Below are positions 48,036 to 60,115 of a DNA stretch of 64,000 nucleotides, piece after piece. Position numbers and translations under genes: made by a program. Origin of the DNA: Zanthoxylum bungeanum. Taxonomy: Eukaryota > Streptophyta > Magnoliopsida > Sapindales > Rutaceae. Under the pieces are notes generated by a model, which saw nothing but the letters and a program-made list of their open reading frames with translations, did not search any database and was not told where the DNA came from. Positions within the stretch are counted from its first letter, which is position 1. Each line of letters opens with the position of its first letter. The DNA is taken from the NCBI GenBank assembly GCA_019454045.1, contig SKCR01031806.1, forward strand, positions 1 through 64,000, in the 5' to 3' direction.

Positions 48036-48363
48036 ATAACTGCATCTGAGATCGTGCCAAAGCTGTGAGGGTGTAGGTTATGAGATTTTATCCATGCCGG
48101 TTGTATATTGATACTAGACAAATTCAAGTGAAAGTGGAAATCCTGAACGTGCCAAAGCTGTCAGGACTATATCGGTAGCTTCAGTTTGTCATTGACAAGT
48201 GAAGCCTTGATACGCCTCCTTGTGAACGTGCCAAAGCTGTCATAACGAGAAACGATCATGACCAAAATTAGGAGTCACTGGTGAGTGATTGACAATTAGT
48301 TGTCTACCTAATGAATATACGTAGGCGAGATCGTGCCAAAGCTGTGAGTCGAAATATATTCAT
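48036..48363 (+). other. Structured leader of Copia element F (four motif hairpins)
   Basis: CGTGCCAAAGCTGT occurs four times, starting at 48053, 48149, 48227 and 48332. Enclosing inverted repeats are ATAAC/GTTAT with TGCATC/GGTGTA (48036-48081), TCCTGA/TCAGGA (48141-48166), TTGTGA/TCATAA (48220-48245) and ATGAATAT/ATATTCAT (48311-48363). Between them are plain hairpins such as GCTTCA...TGAAGC (about 48178-48206). The region sits where the packaging and translation leader of the element RNA would be. Confidence 0.7.
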
Positions 48364-48485
48364 GGGATCCTACTCTCACTATGGAATTTGATTTAATTAT
48401 CGAATTTTCGTTGTCCGTTGGGGATTACGGTATTACGAAAAGTAGTGGGAAACACTGTTGGGTTTAAAATCCATAACTAAAGCAG

Positions 48486-50351
48486 TGTTAGTGTCTCTAA
48501 GACATGCCCAAGATCCTAAACATTATTCGTGTGTGAATTATCAAGTAAAGTTGTGGAAAAAACTTACATTGATCGGTTGAGAAATTTCTAAAATTTCCTT
48601 GGATGATGAAGCCCCAAGCTTGATTTGAGTTATTTGAACTCTTTGGTGAGTTTCCCTATCACCTTAATTGACTCCAAAAGTGCTAGCTTTCAAGAAATTT
48701 TTTAAACAAAAATTTCACCTCCAAGGTAGAGAGAAATCGTCAATTAGAGGGAGAATGAGAGAGATGGTGAATAGTAAGTCAAGTTGGTTGGTGTTTTGTT
48801 TAAATGAAACATTTAAGAAGCCCAACTACTTCCATCACACTTTGACAAGTTGATGTAAGTAAACTGGGTTCCACCACTTTTAAATTCCAAATTTAAGTTG
48901 GTTTCTCCAACACACAACTTGACTTGGGCCCGGTTTCGTTTAATTCCAAATTAAAAGAATTTGTCGTTGCGACTTAATTAAATCCAATTTAATTAAATAA
49001 TTATGCCTCGCAAAATTATTACGATAGTCGCTTATGAATTAATTCTAAATTAATTCGTTCGCTCGAATTAAAATCCAATTCTAATTTCGTATTGAAATCT
49101 GATTTCAATTAATATATCCAATATATTATTTTAGCCCAAATAAATAAATTAAATAGAAAAATCAAATTTAACTATTAAATTTATTTTATCGATTATTTCC
49201 AAATTAATCGTGTTCTCTCTTCTGTACGAATTAATCCCAGATTAATTCTTATCGCAATTAATCCCAGATTAATTTTCTCTCTTATAATTAATCCCAGATT
49301 AATTCTATTCGAGTCAAATGTCATTGGTGAATCTTTGGGAAGCGACCTAAGAGATTCTTGGATATGTTGGCAGTAAATCCGGTTGTCGGACTATCCGAAC
49401 ACGTGTATACTCCGTACCACGTTCTCACCGATTTACAAGACATGGTTGGCTTCTAGCAAAGCATCGTGCCTACCCAATTCTCCAGAAATATCCACCGAGG
49501 AATATTATTTGTATCAGACGTAGTAATATAATGTAATGCGTAATACGATCCAGTATCAGATGTCACATGCTAGGCCTAGGGCTGGCTCTGTGTCTGCCCC
49601 GTACGAAGCATATATCGGATCCCGCGTAACTAGTCTCTGTAATCGGAAAGTCATGACTTAGTCATACTATCCCGATAGCTGGAGCATTTAAGAGTACTAG
49701 TACCGTATCCTGTGTGACCATCATCTCCATATGACTGAAGTGATACTCTCATCTTGACATCACACCCAATACACTACGATTCTCAGTAAACCCAGCAGAG
49801 GCGTACACAAAATCTGTTAAAGCTCCAGACGACCAATACCAAAGTAAACTGATTGTCGCAAGTAATAGCGATGCAAGTCTCAGGTTAAAGATCACACACA
49901 CCTACCCTGATTCGGATTCCCATAGACACATAGTCATACTACCAATGGGATTCTGAGAGGGTCTATCCAGAGCGAAGCTGTTCCCGGTCTAACGGCTAAC
50001 AGAACCTCTTATTACACTTGCATAAGTATCTAATACCAAAATATATGAGAACTATATCGTTAAGCTTCCATAACGCGCAAAAGTGCAATACTAGTCTATT
50101 CCGCATTATCGATGTCCAGTCTCGATAATACTACGACTATGGATATTTAATGATTAAACCGTTTGTGGATCAATACTGTCTCATATCTTATTAATCTGAT
50201 TTAACCATATGGACTTTTATCATTAATTTATATCCAAGTAATCCAATTACATAATGATAAAATAACAATTTCCTTTTGTCACATAGTTAATTTGTACAAA
50301 AACAAAATGTTCTTTACAAATAGTGATGCTATGGGTCATAATTGTCTAACA
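48486..50351 (-). mobile_element. Solo LTR G inside element F
   Basis: The ends TGTTAGTGTC and GTCTAACA bound 1866 bases, flanked by a perfect 5-bp duplication AGCAG (48481-48485 and 50352-50356). The general layout in reverse (TGTTAGACAATTATGACC start, then AT-rich) resembles Copia LTRs, so minus orientation is likely but inferred. The repeated AATTAATCCCAGATT pieces near 49230-49300 are local. No internal region is present. Confidence 0.85.
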
Positions 50352-50356
50352 AGCAG

Positions 50357-53300
50357 TGCGTAATTTTAAGGAAAATTCTGCTTCGTTTTCCTTTTATTCT
50401 ATATTGTTTATAGAATTATACTTCTAATCCACTGCATGTTTATTACTTGAATAGGTTTTCTGACTTTACTTATGGTTGCGTAATTCTAGAATAGGTTCTA
50501 GAAAGACAGTAGGCTTAGATATTGTTAGATTAGTTAAAACCATCGGGAACTGTTGTTCCAATTTCCTTGTAAATCAAAATGGTTAGTGACTTAGTTTCTA
50601 AGTCACGATTAGGTAATCTAAATAAATATCTTTTTAGGATATAATAGTCTTGAAAGAATAGTTTCTTATGCAGTAAGAATTGACACGAATTAGTTTATGT
50701 CTCGAGATTCTTGACTGACATTAAGAAAACCCCGTTAGTATTTGTTTATCTTATAATGACGTTTCTTGGCTTTAGTGACTTTTAGAAGTCAAGTGTCTGA
50801 CACAGTTTGCTAATCGATCTCTTGCAATTGTTGTGAATAATTGAATGCAAATTATGAAGTTAAAGAAAAGAGATGTGTATATTTGTGTATACAGAATATC
50901 GATTCTCACAATACGACAACTGTAGGTATTGAATACCAGATCTCCCGTCTAGTTAATTAAAATAATGTTTAATAACTGTTTTGATATTTGATATCAGAAC
51001 TTGTGACTATTGGATAGTTACTTGTTCTAGATAAACTGTTGTTACATATTTTAATATGACTAGTAGTGTCATTAATGAAAAGATAAACATTAAGAAAATG
51101 TTCGGTTAATTAAATAACTTAGAACTGTGCTTTATGAGTTTTTATCACATAAGCATTAGATGCTTGTTCATACTAAATATCCTTATCCATTTAATGAATA
51201 TTGTATTCAGGATGTGATTAAATCTCATTTAACCAATGATCGTCATTGGACCACAAGATTTATTAGACTAATACATTGGATGTATGTATTTTAATAAATT
51301 AGAAATTGCCTTAGATAGTTTTCTTTACTTCGTAACTCAGTTAATGATTTGTCATGACTTAGTCACGTGTTTCTAACAAAGAATATATATTGAACGTCTT
51401 GAATGGTTCGAGAACTTTCAATATGTTTTCTAATGAAACGTGGATAAAATATTTTGAATGGTTCAAAGATATTCTATTTGTAGTGTTGAAAACTATATCT
51501 TTAAAATTTATTGTGAGTCTTTGAATTGTTCGAAGATGTTTGATATGATCAAACACATGAATTTATGGCTATTAGTTCTAAAGTTATTTAATGAATGTGA
51601 TTCTTACTCAATATCAAACTTCCATGATTCCATCTTGATGGAATTGGTCAGTGGGAGTAATCAAATCTTATATGATTTGATTCGTTGATATTGAGTGTTA
51701 CCGAATTGATTTCCAATACTCTTGGGGTTATGCTCCAGTAACACTAATTCATCTCTTTAACTAAGGTTCCATTTGTTCCTATAGTTACATATATGATATG
51801 TATAGTGGAAAATTCGAATCTTGAAAAGTTTGAGATTTGAAACTTTCTTTTGTATAATTGTTATATAATTGAAAGTATTTGCGCCTTGAAGGTACAAGTA
51901 AAGTTTATCATTTATTCTATTTAATAGAATATTGTATTCTATTTGATAGAATATCTTTTCTACGATCCCGAGTAATAAAATTATTTTATTACTTGGTGTG
52001 TAACATCAGATGTTGACCATTGTAGAAAAGACTTGACTTATTGAAGTCAATTGTGAGATGAAATGACCCTTAGTTAACTTCCGTATAAGTCCAATAGGAT
52101 GTCAGAATCATATGCGAAGTATTTGATACTTAATGATTTTGTTGTTTTCTTCTTGAAGAAAATTATCCTATAACTTATAGTGGGAGCGATATTTGATATC
52201 GATTTCGGAAATTAGCATTGAACCATAGATCTAAAATTGTTCATAGCTTACTACGATCAAGTTTTGAACTTGATTAGGCTTTCGTTACGAATAGTTCATA
52301 AAATGTGCAAATTGTTTGCGCAGCAAAAGTGAAGTGAGCTTGATAAAGGTTTGACCTTTATAGTATGCCAATGAGAAAGGTTATCCTCAGTAGTCTATCG
52401 TAGATTCTGAGAAAACTAGTCTCTAGTCTCACTAATTGAAAAATTAAGGATCTGTTGGTTAATGTTGATATTAAACTTGGTATTTTGGCTAAAGAATGCA
52501 AAGTGGCGTTCTTGAGTGATTTCTTCGAATGAGAGATCCGTCGTGATTTCTTTATTTGAAGAGTTCATTCTAGAATGGCCCTAGAGTTTGTATTCTGCTG
52601 AGATCACAGTTTGATATACTGGCTTATAGAGCCTATTGTAGACTCATGTGAGCTTTTCGAAAATATGTGTTCTTTAATTTTGATACAGTCAGATTGTCTG
52701 ATTTTATGAAAGCATAGAGAATACATATTTGATAGTAGGATCAGTGAGAGCGTACAAATTTCTTTCTAGTGTTATATATCCTAACGACATTGTCATTATT
52801 AAAGTAATAATGAGATGTTTGTAAAGTAAAATGTTTACTTAAGTATTCTTTTCTCCGTGTAAGCAGTGTGAGTAGTCTCTGTTATATTTGATATAAAGTT
52901 TCATATATGATATAAAACTAAGAGATTTGTGAGATACTCCCATTAGTCGCGTATTAGATATGATCTAATAAAGGACACATCAAGACTATCTGTATGACAG
53001 TTAGTATAATAGTTTGACAGTTAACATGTCTTTTATATATATAGTATTAATCTTTCGTAAATGATGATTCCTTTGTCGAAAGAGAGATAGATTGGAACGT
53101 CTAGTCAATCTTATGCATCATAAGATGATAACGTAATGAATACTATATTATGTGCGATTAAAAATATCAATTTAATTGTAATTGTTACGAGTTATTTTGA
53201 TATACAGTAGACCATATGATGTGTCTTGAAACATGTTCTTTGTGATCTTTGAGATATTAAGAACGAGTTTCTTATTCATGGAGAATTTAGTCTACAACCA

Positions 53301-53780
53301 TAAGGTCAGATTAGTTTTGATCCTAATTATGACATTAGATGGTCTATGTCATATAAAGTCAGAAAAGATGCAGTGGGAGTGTCACTATTGATTCTACTAA
53401 ACTAGTGGAATCAGTTGCGATTTTTGAGGTATTGACTTAAGAAGTTGCAAAATGATCTCAATGATTAGAAGTGTTGATATTAGTTTTGTGATTGCGGTTG
53501 TCTTATAGTATTTTGGATTTGATCCATATATACTTAGACAACTCAGCAGCTATAGCACAAAATTGACATATCGTCTGAGTCATATTGATGTAGAATTTGG
53601 ATTCTGCAGAATATGAATGATGCTGGCTAAGAAAAGCGGTTGGGTTTGTTGGACATACTCGATTTGTTAAACGGGCTTACTTGTTGTTGCCTACCTTTTG
53701 AGTGCGAGGTGAGCCCTTAAGAGCCATGAGTATGCGATACACATTAAGATGTGTATATGATACCGTGGATTGACACTAGA
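50357..53780 (+). pseudogene. Decayed gag-pol interior of element F
   Basis: No frame is long, but fragments show Copia ancestry. Near 53396 a frame reads STKLVESVAIFEV, resembling the RNase H stretch ADSTxEAEYVAxSEA. At about 53540 it reads LDNSAAIAQN, matching C-D-N-S-x-A-I-A-x-N, and then a stop. The position just before the PPT fits. Earlier domains are beyond recognition by eye, although a gag-like ATG frame (MTSS...) begins at 51058. It cannot encode any enzyme. Confidence 0.6.
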
Positions 53781-53795
53781 GCAAGTGGGAGAAAT

Positions 53796-56307
53796 TGTTA
53801 GGGTTGGTGCTCGGAGTGCCAATCCGGATCGTATTTATGTCTGATTCATAAATATGAACAATTCTATTTTCTATAATATTACTAATTTAATGGTAACACC
53901 TTTGTCTTTTATACACTTATTCGATCAAATTACGATTAGATATCTGATTATGATTAGATCGAAACTAAATCTGGTTTAGTGATACATGTATATTAGACAG
54001 AGGCCCTATGATTTATAATATAGTACGCAGTTACAACGTAGTTTGTAATTGACATTGGGAAGCGCACTATAAGATGTATATCCTTAAATAAAGTTCATGG
54101 TCAAGATTTACTAACACGGGTCGGTTAGTAAAATCCGCAGAGACCAGTACATGTCGTATATCGTGACTTGGTTCGATGGTTTATCCCAATAACCATGAGT
54201 CTCGGGAGACTCGTATAGACATGTAGGTGTTTATTTGCTAAACACTGAACGACTCACTGAAGATTTCCTAATAGATGGTACACCAACGTCAATAGGAATC
54301 TTCTCGAGTTGAGCGAGCATAGTGGTCTTTCGACTTGAGATACCACAATGGGATATATAAGTTATCCTTCACACTTTGATAGCAGTCACGTCACCGATCT
54401 ATTTAGATCAGACCTCCGCCTGTTCGTTGGGTGTGGACTGATGACCATGATATCCAGTGCGTATCAAGATAGGATCCATCAGTCCTGTGTACAGGGCATA
54501 GACATCCGCACGTGTTTACGATCTAGTAAATCCATGGCCGTGGTATAACTTCGGAAATCTGTTTCGAGTGTTATTTAGAGATCGTAAATTTAAAGTCGAC
54601 TATATTATACCGAACGGGTTTGACGTTTTTATCTATACCCCAGGTATAATATGGATAGCCTGTGACGGAGGGATTATACATATGCAATGACCTCGGCTTG
54701 CATAGTTTAGCGAGATTATCCGTGGTCGTCATAATTCATGAGTGGGTGAATTATGGATACGAAATTGGATTTCGTGATGGATAAACCTAAACTTAGAGAG
54801 TCTCATAATATGAAGTGTACTCGTTGAGCACATGGGCAACACGATATGAATAATACAGATTATTCATAATACTTCATCGGATTAAATGAGTTAATTCGAA
54901 TCGTTTAGTGGGTTAAACGATAACACATGCATTAGAGGATTTTTGTCATTTAATAATTATTATTTATTTGTATTTGATACATAATACGATTATATATACA
55001 TTAATTATTTGTCAAATGAGATTTTGACACATGCCATAAATATATGTATTTGTTATTTATTGTAAATAAAAATACATATATAATAATAATTATATTAATT
55101 GATTATTTGGATATTTAATTGTTAAATATTCAAATGATTAATTAATTAAACTTTTTCCATAAATGTTCATGTCCAATTATTATTGGTTTACATGGCATGA
55201 TTTAATTATGCTTTATGTGCGCAATTTTGATTGGATAACATAAAGTTTACTTATAATTTAATTTGATTAAATTGCAAAAGGACAATAATGCCCTCCAAAG
55301 TCGGTTACAACAAATTAAAAAGGGGGAAATTTGTTTTCTTACTCATTCTTTCATACCATTGTCGTGAGCCTAAAAATGAAATCGGTTTCAAACTTGCTTG
55401 ATGAATCAAGTGATAGCAAAGAAGAAAATCAAAGAAAAGGCTTAGGAAAATTAAGGATTAAAGGTAATTCCTCTACTCCCTAAGCTTTTAAATTTTGTTT
55501 CATGTTTCTTGAAGATCTATTGAGATATAGGGTTCTTCTTTGTATAAAATTGGGGCTTTTGGTTGTGTGGTGGATGAATTGGAAGCTTGTGTGCATGTGT
55601 GAAGTAGTTTTGGATGTAATTAGTGTAATTATTGTCCAAATTGATCATGTGTGCATTACAAGAGTGTTATGAACACTCTTGTAATGCCTAGAATATTTCT
55701 TGGGTGATTCATATATGGTGATTGAGTTGGTGTTTTGATTAATGATTTAATCTTGAAAATTTGGATTTAAAGCATGAAAAATGGGCAATTTCGTTTTCTG
55801 TTTCAGACCTGGAATATCTGATATTTTGGTGATGCAAAATATGTCTTATGAATGTATTGGATATGTTTTGGGAGTTGGAACAATTTCCGGAAAGTGTTTC
55901 GAAGTTGAAATAAGCGAAAACGTCGAAAAAAACGGCGTTACCGGGTGACTTTTAAGCCAACCGGGTGACGGCTGTCCAAACAGTGAGTTCGTCTCTGTTC
56001 GAGCAGCCCATGAACTGCCCTAACACTATTGGGGCTGACCTGGGCAGTCCCCATAAGTGTTGGGTGGTCGGTTCGGTTAAAAATGCGTTTTGCGTCATTT
56101 TGCGGAAAATCATTTTTTGTAAAAGTTTCGCGACGTTTCCTTTATATTTATGTCGCTATTTGATATCGAATAAATAGGTTTAGGTGAAATATGAATAAAT
56201 TATTCATATTAGATATTGAATAATTTATTCGGTAATTTGAAAAAGTTTTAAATTACAATTTCACCCAAACCGCGCTTCCGCTGCGCTCTTCGTCCATAAC
56301 CCCAACA
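53796..56307 (+). repeat. Element F 3' LTR
   Basis: It begins TGTTAGGGTTGGTGCTCGG after the PPT GAGCAAGTGGGAGAAAT and ends ACCCCAACA before the duplication GTTAT. It aligns over its full length with 45156-47684. The frame at 54348-54548 corresponds to 45709-45909. Confidence 0.92.
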
Positions 56308-57921
56308 GTTATACGCGTAAAAGTTTCTTATTTTGGCTATAAATATAGCAAACGAACTCCGATTTGGTTGATTCTTGAGCCAACATACTCTTTTTTCCGA
56401 GACAAACAATTTTCATGTTGAACACTTTTCGAAATTTACATCAGAAATACTTCACAAATTTCAATTTCCGTGAAAATCCCATAACAAGGGCCCAATTGTA
56501 ATTTGCGGGGATCAAAATGTAATTTTCAGAAACTTTCTTATAAATACCCCATAGTTTATGCATATTACTATATGAAAAAATATTACATTTTCCCCCATAC
56601 GACCCCACCCGTCTCTCTAAACGTAAATAGTAGCAGCTGGTCGCGCCGGCGGCCTGCCAGCCATCGCTTGCCGACGCGACCAGCCGGGGGGTGCGCCGAT
56701 TACCCCTCCACCTTGTGGTAGCCGGCGAAATTCCTAGCACACCGCGCGAATGGTGAGGGAGAGAAGAGAGACGTGCTTGGTGAATTTTCCGATCACGACT
56801 CATCGTTTTGTTTCACGGCTCGAGCCACCTGCCAAATCGAAGCTCTTGGAGAGTACTACAATATGGTGGTGACAATTTTTCCGATACGTGCTCGGTCGCA
56901 CACGAAAAAAATGAGGAAGATTCAGATGAATAGTGACCCATGATGAATAGTAGCTCCGATCAGAATTTCATAGATTTCAGCGCGTTCGTGGGATTGTTTG
57001 GAGTCCGTGCATTGCCTTGAAATTTCGGTAAAACCTCCCAGTAAAAATCCACAAATTTCAAGTTTTTCATTAAATGTTCGGATGCATCCACTAGTTTCAT
57101 AGAGTAGCGTAATGATATAAAATGAATTGTTTGAGAATTAGTAAATTGAATATGAGCATTTGGCAGAATCTGAGTGAAAACAGAACGAGTTTGATCAATC
57201 CGATAGAATATGCAAGTTTCCGGTAAAAATGAGTTGTTGCGTATAAAAATGTGTTTTGGTTTTGATGATAGTTATGATTTATTTATGATATTAAAAATAT
57301 ATTTAGATAAATCCGGGTAAGTTCGGAGGGTTCGGGACCCTTCCGTAGCGTTTGCGAAAACTTTTTCGGAAGATTTTTCAAAAACGCATAAACCAAGAAT
57401 TTAGGTGAACTAGTTGCTTGGTATAGTTTGTGATGGTGTTTTAAGATTATTGAAACTAAAAACAATGAAAACGGACGTGATTTGATTATTCCAGAAAGAT
57501 CCGAGATTTTATCGTAGTTAAGTGGAGAATACCGTAAATCGTGATTCTGACGGCTTTTCGCCATTTATTTTGATAGATGTGAGTAGGACCTGGAGTGCTC
57601 GCGAAGCCAGGTAAGTAACTAATATGATGAGTTCTCGAATTGTTCATTTCGTAATTTTTTAAACACACACACACATATATATAGATTTTCGTTATTGCTA
57701 TGATATGAAGTGAGTAGTTTGATGATGATAATGTATGTATGTATGTATGTATGTAATGTATGTATTGATGTGTCTTGAACTGGAATGTTCAATGATAATG
57801 CTATGATATGTATTTTGAAAAGATTGATGAGCTTAATGGCTACATGTATGTATTGATGCATGTAACTGCATAGACTCGTAATGGTATGTGTATGTATGGA
57901 TGTATGTAAGGGTATGAACAT
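56308..57921 (+). other. Middle piece of LTR H; no gene seen
   Basis: This stretch continues H after element F. It holds TATA box CTTATAAATACC (56538-56549), a GC-richer patch at 56640-56760, and the (CA)n(TA)n and (GTAT)n tracts at 57664-57682 and 57731-57760. The 120-codon minus frame at 56441-56803 crosses the TATA box and has no similarity I recognise. I treat it as chance. Confidence 0.5.
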
Positions 57922-59418
57922 TGGTGTGATATTTTTATATCGTACCGCAAGTGTACGGTGTCAAGTTTTAGTATAAATCAGTGAAAGAGTGTCGAACCCA
58001 CAGGGATTGCGTTAACTCGCACTAAGTACTACAATTGATAATCCTAACTTTATTTAGAAAATAAATAATAAAGATTTTTAATAAATAAATAAAATATAAA
58101 AATAATTAGATAGGAGGAACTAATACGATAGAGATTCTGGATCCTGATTTCACCTAGCTGTCGCCTATGTATTTTTCATACCAATTAATCCTTGTTCAGT
58201 TATATTATTTATAAGTCAAGATTCCGCAAATATCCACTCCATCTCTCGAGCATCAGTGAAAATATCATCAACTACAGACTTCGATATCTCTATAAAAATC
58301 CAATAGTTAACGACTCATTACGCTTTGTGATTCTATATTAACGACTTCAAAGGACTACAGATTCTCTCGAACTCTATAAAATCCTAGGTCATATTCTCTA
58401 GATCTATTAAAAATCCCTTCTCTCGAGTGATAGATTCTAAACATTCATCATCTTCAATTGTGGCCAACAATCAAGAAACATTAAACTCAAAAGAATATAA
58501 ATAAATTAATAAAACTTCATAACAAAATTAGCAAACAAAATACAAGGTTCAAGCATAGATTACATCATTCTCCAGAATTAAGGAGTTAATTCATGACAAA
58601 GGATAAAAACAATAAATAACAAGTCATGAATCTAATGGAAATCATTAGAGTTCTAAGAAAGAAACGAGAAGATAAAACCTGAATTGAATCTCTTCCTTCT
58701 CGGAAGTCACCGCCTTAATCTCCCCTTGTTGCTCTTCAATCCTCTCCTTGGATCTCTAAAAATATTTGTTTCTGTGTTTTATGCAGTGTATTAGCCTCCC
58801 CCTTAATTCTGGACGAATTGTTATATTTATAGTGGAGGCAGGGAGTCTTTGGGTATCATTAGGATTATTGAAAACCCTAAAAATCTCATCCTGGAACGTG
58901 TAGGTATCGCAGCGCCTCAGCTCAACTAATTGGCGCCTGGGCGCCAAACTCTCTGGAAAATGTATGGAACTGATTGCTGGAGGGGGCGCCATGGCGCCTT
59001 TTATTAATTAATTCAACTGGCGCCATATGAATTCATATTAATGGCGCCTTGGCGCCATTGGACTTCACACTCAGAAGCCATTGATGGCGCCTTGGCGCCA
59101 ATGAACTTCACAATAATAGGCGCCTTGGCGCCATGAATAATGGACAATTATGGCGCCAAGGCGCCTCTCTTTCGGGAATTTGGCTGGGTGTTGTCTGATT
59201 GTTGGCGCTGTGGCGCGAGTGATGAACTTTGTTCATGCGTTGTGTCCTATGCTCCCGTACGGTCCCCAAAACACGTGTAATTATCCCAGGATCCATGTAT
59301 TAATGTTCCTACAAATAAAAATAGAAAATAGACTGTAATTGACATTTAAATATCTCGAATTATAACAAAATTGTAAGCTAAAAATGCCGTAATAAGTGGG
59401 TATAAACCACACTTATCA
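57922..59418 (-). repeat. Element J 3' LTR
   Basis: The plus-strand ends are TGGTGTGATA and ACACTTATCA. It pairs with 62303-63800. The minus-strand TATA (TATAAATA, complement of 58824-58831) lies below the GGCGCC array. Confidence 0.92.
58932..59165 (-). promoter_or_regulatory. Array of 13 GGCGCC palindromes upstream of the J TATA box
   Basis: GGCGCC occurs at 58932, 58940, 58985, 58993, 59019, 59043, 59051, 59086, 59094, 59119, 59127, 59152 and 59160. It is often doubled as TGGCGCCTTGGCGCCA. In the transcription sense the array ends about 100 bases upstream of the TATA box at 58824-58831. The 5' LTR copy has 12 because the last site is mutated. The flanks are AT-rich, so the array is a sharp local island. 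Its function is unknown. Confidence 0.75.
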
Positions 59419-59508
59419 AATACCCCAAAACTTAAGGTTTTGCTAGTTCCGAGCAAAAGATAAAATAAAAACTAAATTCAAATAAATAATTAAAAATAAC
59501 TAAATTAT

Positions 59509-60115
59509 CTAGGCCACTTTCGTAGGGATCACGATTGCATTTAGCGTATGCAACAAGCCTTTAAACCCCTAGGCGGCCCTAGTGGACGAGTTATAGTCTC
59601 GTGAGGGCTTACAGCGACGACACCCACAAACGTCATTCACACACAATCATGCAAAAAATATAAAAAATAATAAAAGATAGTCCCGATAGTTGCACATAAA
59701 ATTTTCCTCAAAGAAAACTTATAAATGAAATCAAAGAAACTTCAAAGTACGCAATTGCAACTCAAATCCAAATTCTTGAATAAATTATCTAAGCTAGACT
59801 CACGGTGTGTGTGTGTAAAGGTTCGGTCACAACTTGACTCCTAAGTAAGCCAACTCAATGATTTCGTTTAGAAATTAGAATCGATGGGTCAAACCAACCT
59901 AGATATCTCAATTATGCTCTATAATTGCTTTATTTCGTGCTCAGTATAGTATGATTTTTCTTTTATTTTCTTGTCTCTTTTTGCTTTTTTTTTTTTTTTT
60001 TTTTGCACTTTTTTTTTCATTAACACACCTACCCTTTAAGGTAGCATTTCTCCTCATGGTGGTCCTAATACTCGCCCATGGGTAGCTTCACGCTTATCGG
60101 TTATAGGTGGTTCAT
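59509..60115 (-). other. Conserved structured 3' non-coding block of element J
   Basis: This is the counterpart of 23684-24260 in element B. Stems ATTGCA/TGCAAC-type (59533-59553), CTAGG/CCTAG (59569-59582) and ACGAG/CTCGT (59586-59602) are retained. A pure T run (59985-60005) and the ACTCGCCCATGGGTAGCTTC block follow. No reading frame crosses it. Confidence 0.65.

Larger units (their letters stand above)
45156..56307 (+). mobile_element. Element F: Copia element with a dead interior
   Basis: LTRs of about 2.5 kb (45156-47684 and 53796-56307) are about 93-94% identical and flanked by a perfect duplication GTTAT (45151-45155 and 56308-56312). The PBS TGGTATCAGAGC, complementary to initiator Met-tRNA, lies at 47689-47700. 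The PPT GAGCAAGTGGGAGAAAT precedes the 3' LTR. The 6.1-kb interior (4.2 kb without nested LTR G) contains no open frame above about 76 codons. LTR structure and leader show it is a relative of element A. Confidence 0.92.

Noticed and set aside
51390..51550. Threefold TTGAATGGTTC-like repeat in element F's interior
   Set aside because: Three diverged copies at uneven spacing in decayed AT-rich pol sequence; too weak to separate from chance.
56441..56803. 120-codon minus-strand frame, arginine- and serine-rich
   Set aside because: It crosses the TATA box and promoter of LTR H, has no recognisable domain, and the GC-rich patch there favours chance open frames.
57664..57760. Short tandem (CA)n, (TA)n and (GTAT)n tracts as a possible CRISPR-like or regulatory array
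   Set aside because: They are simple microsatellites in a plant LTR, with no spacers and no associated genes.
58756..59338. Frames beginning MAPPPAISS and MAPRRLS on either strand, repeated at 63138-63720
   Set aside because: They read through the GGCGCC palindrome array of J's LTRs, which gives open frames on both strands. Presence in both LTRs reflects LTR identity, not gene conservation.
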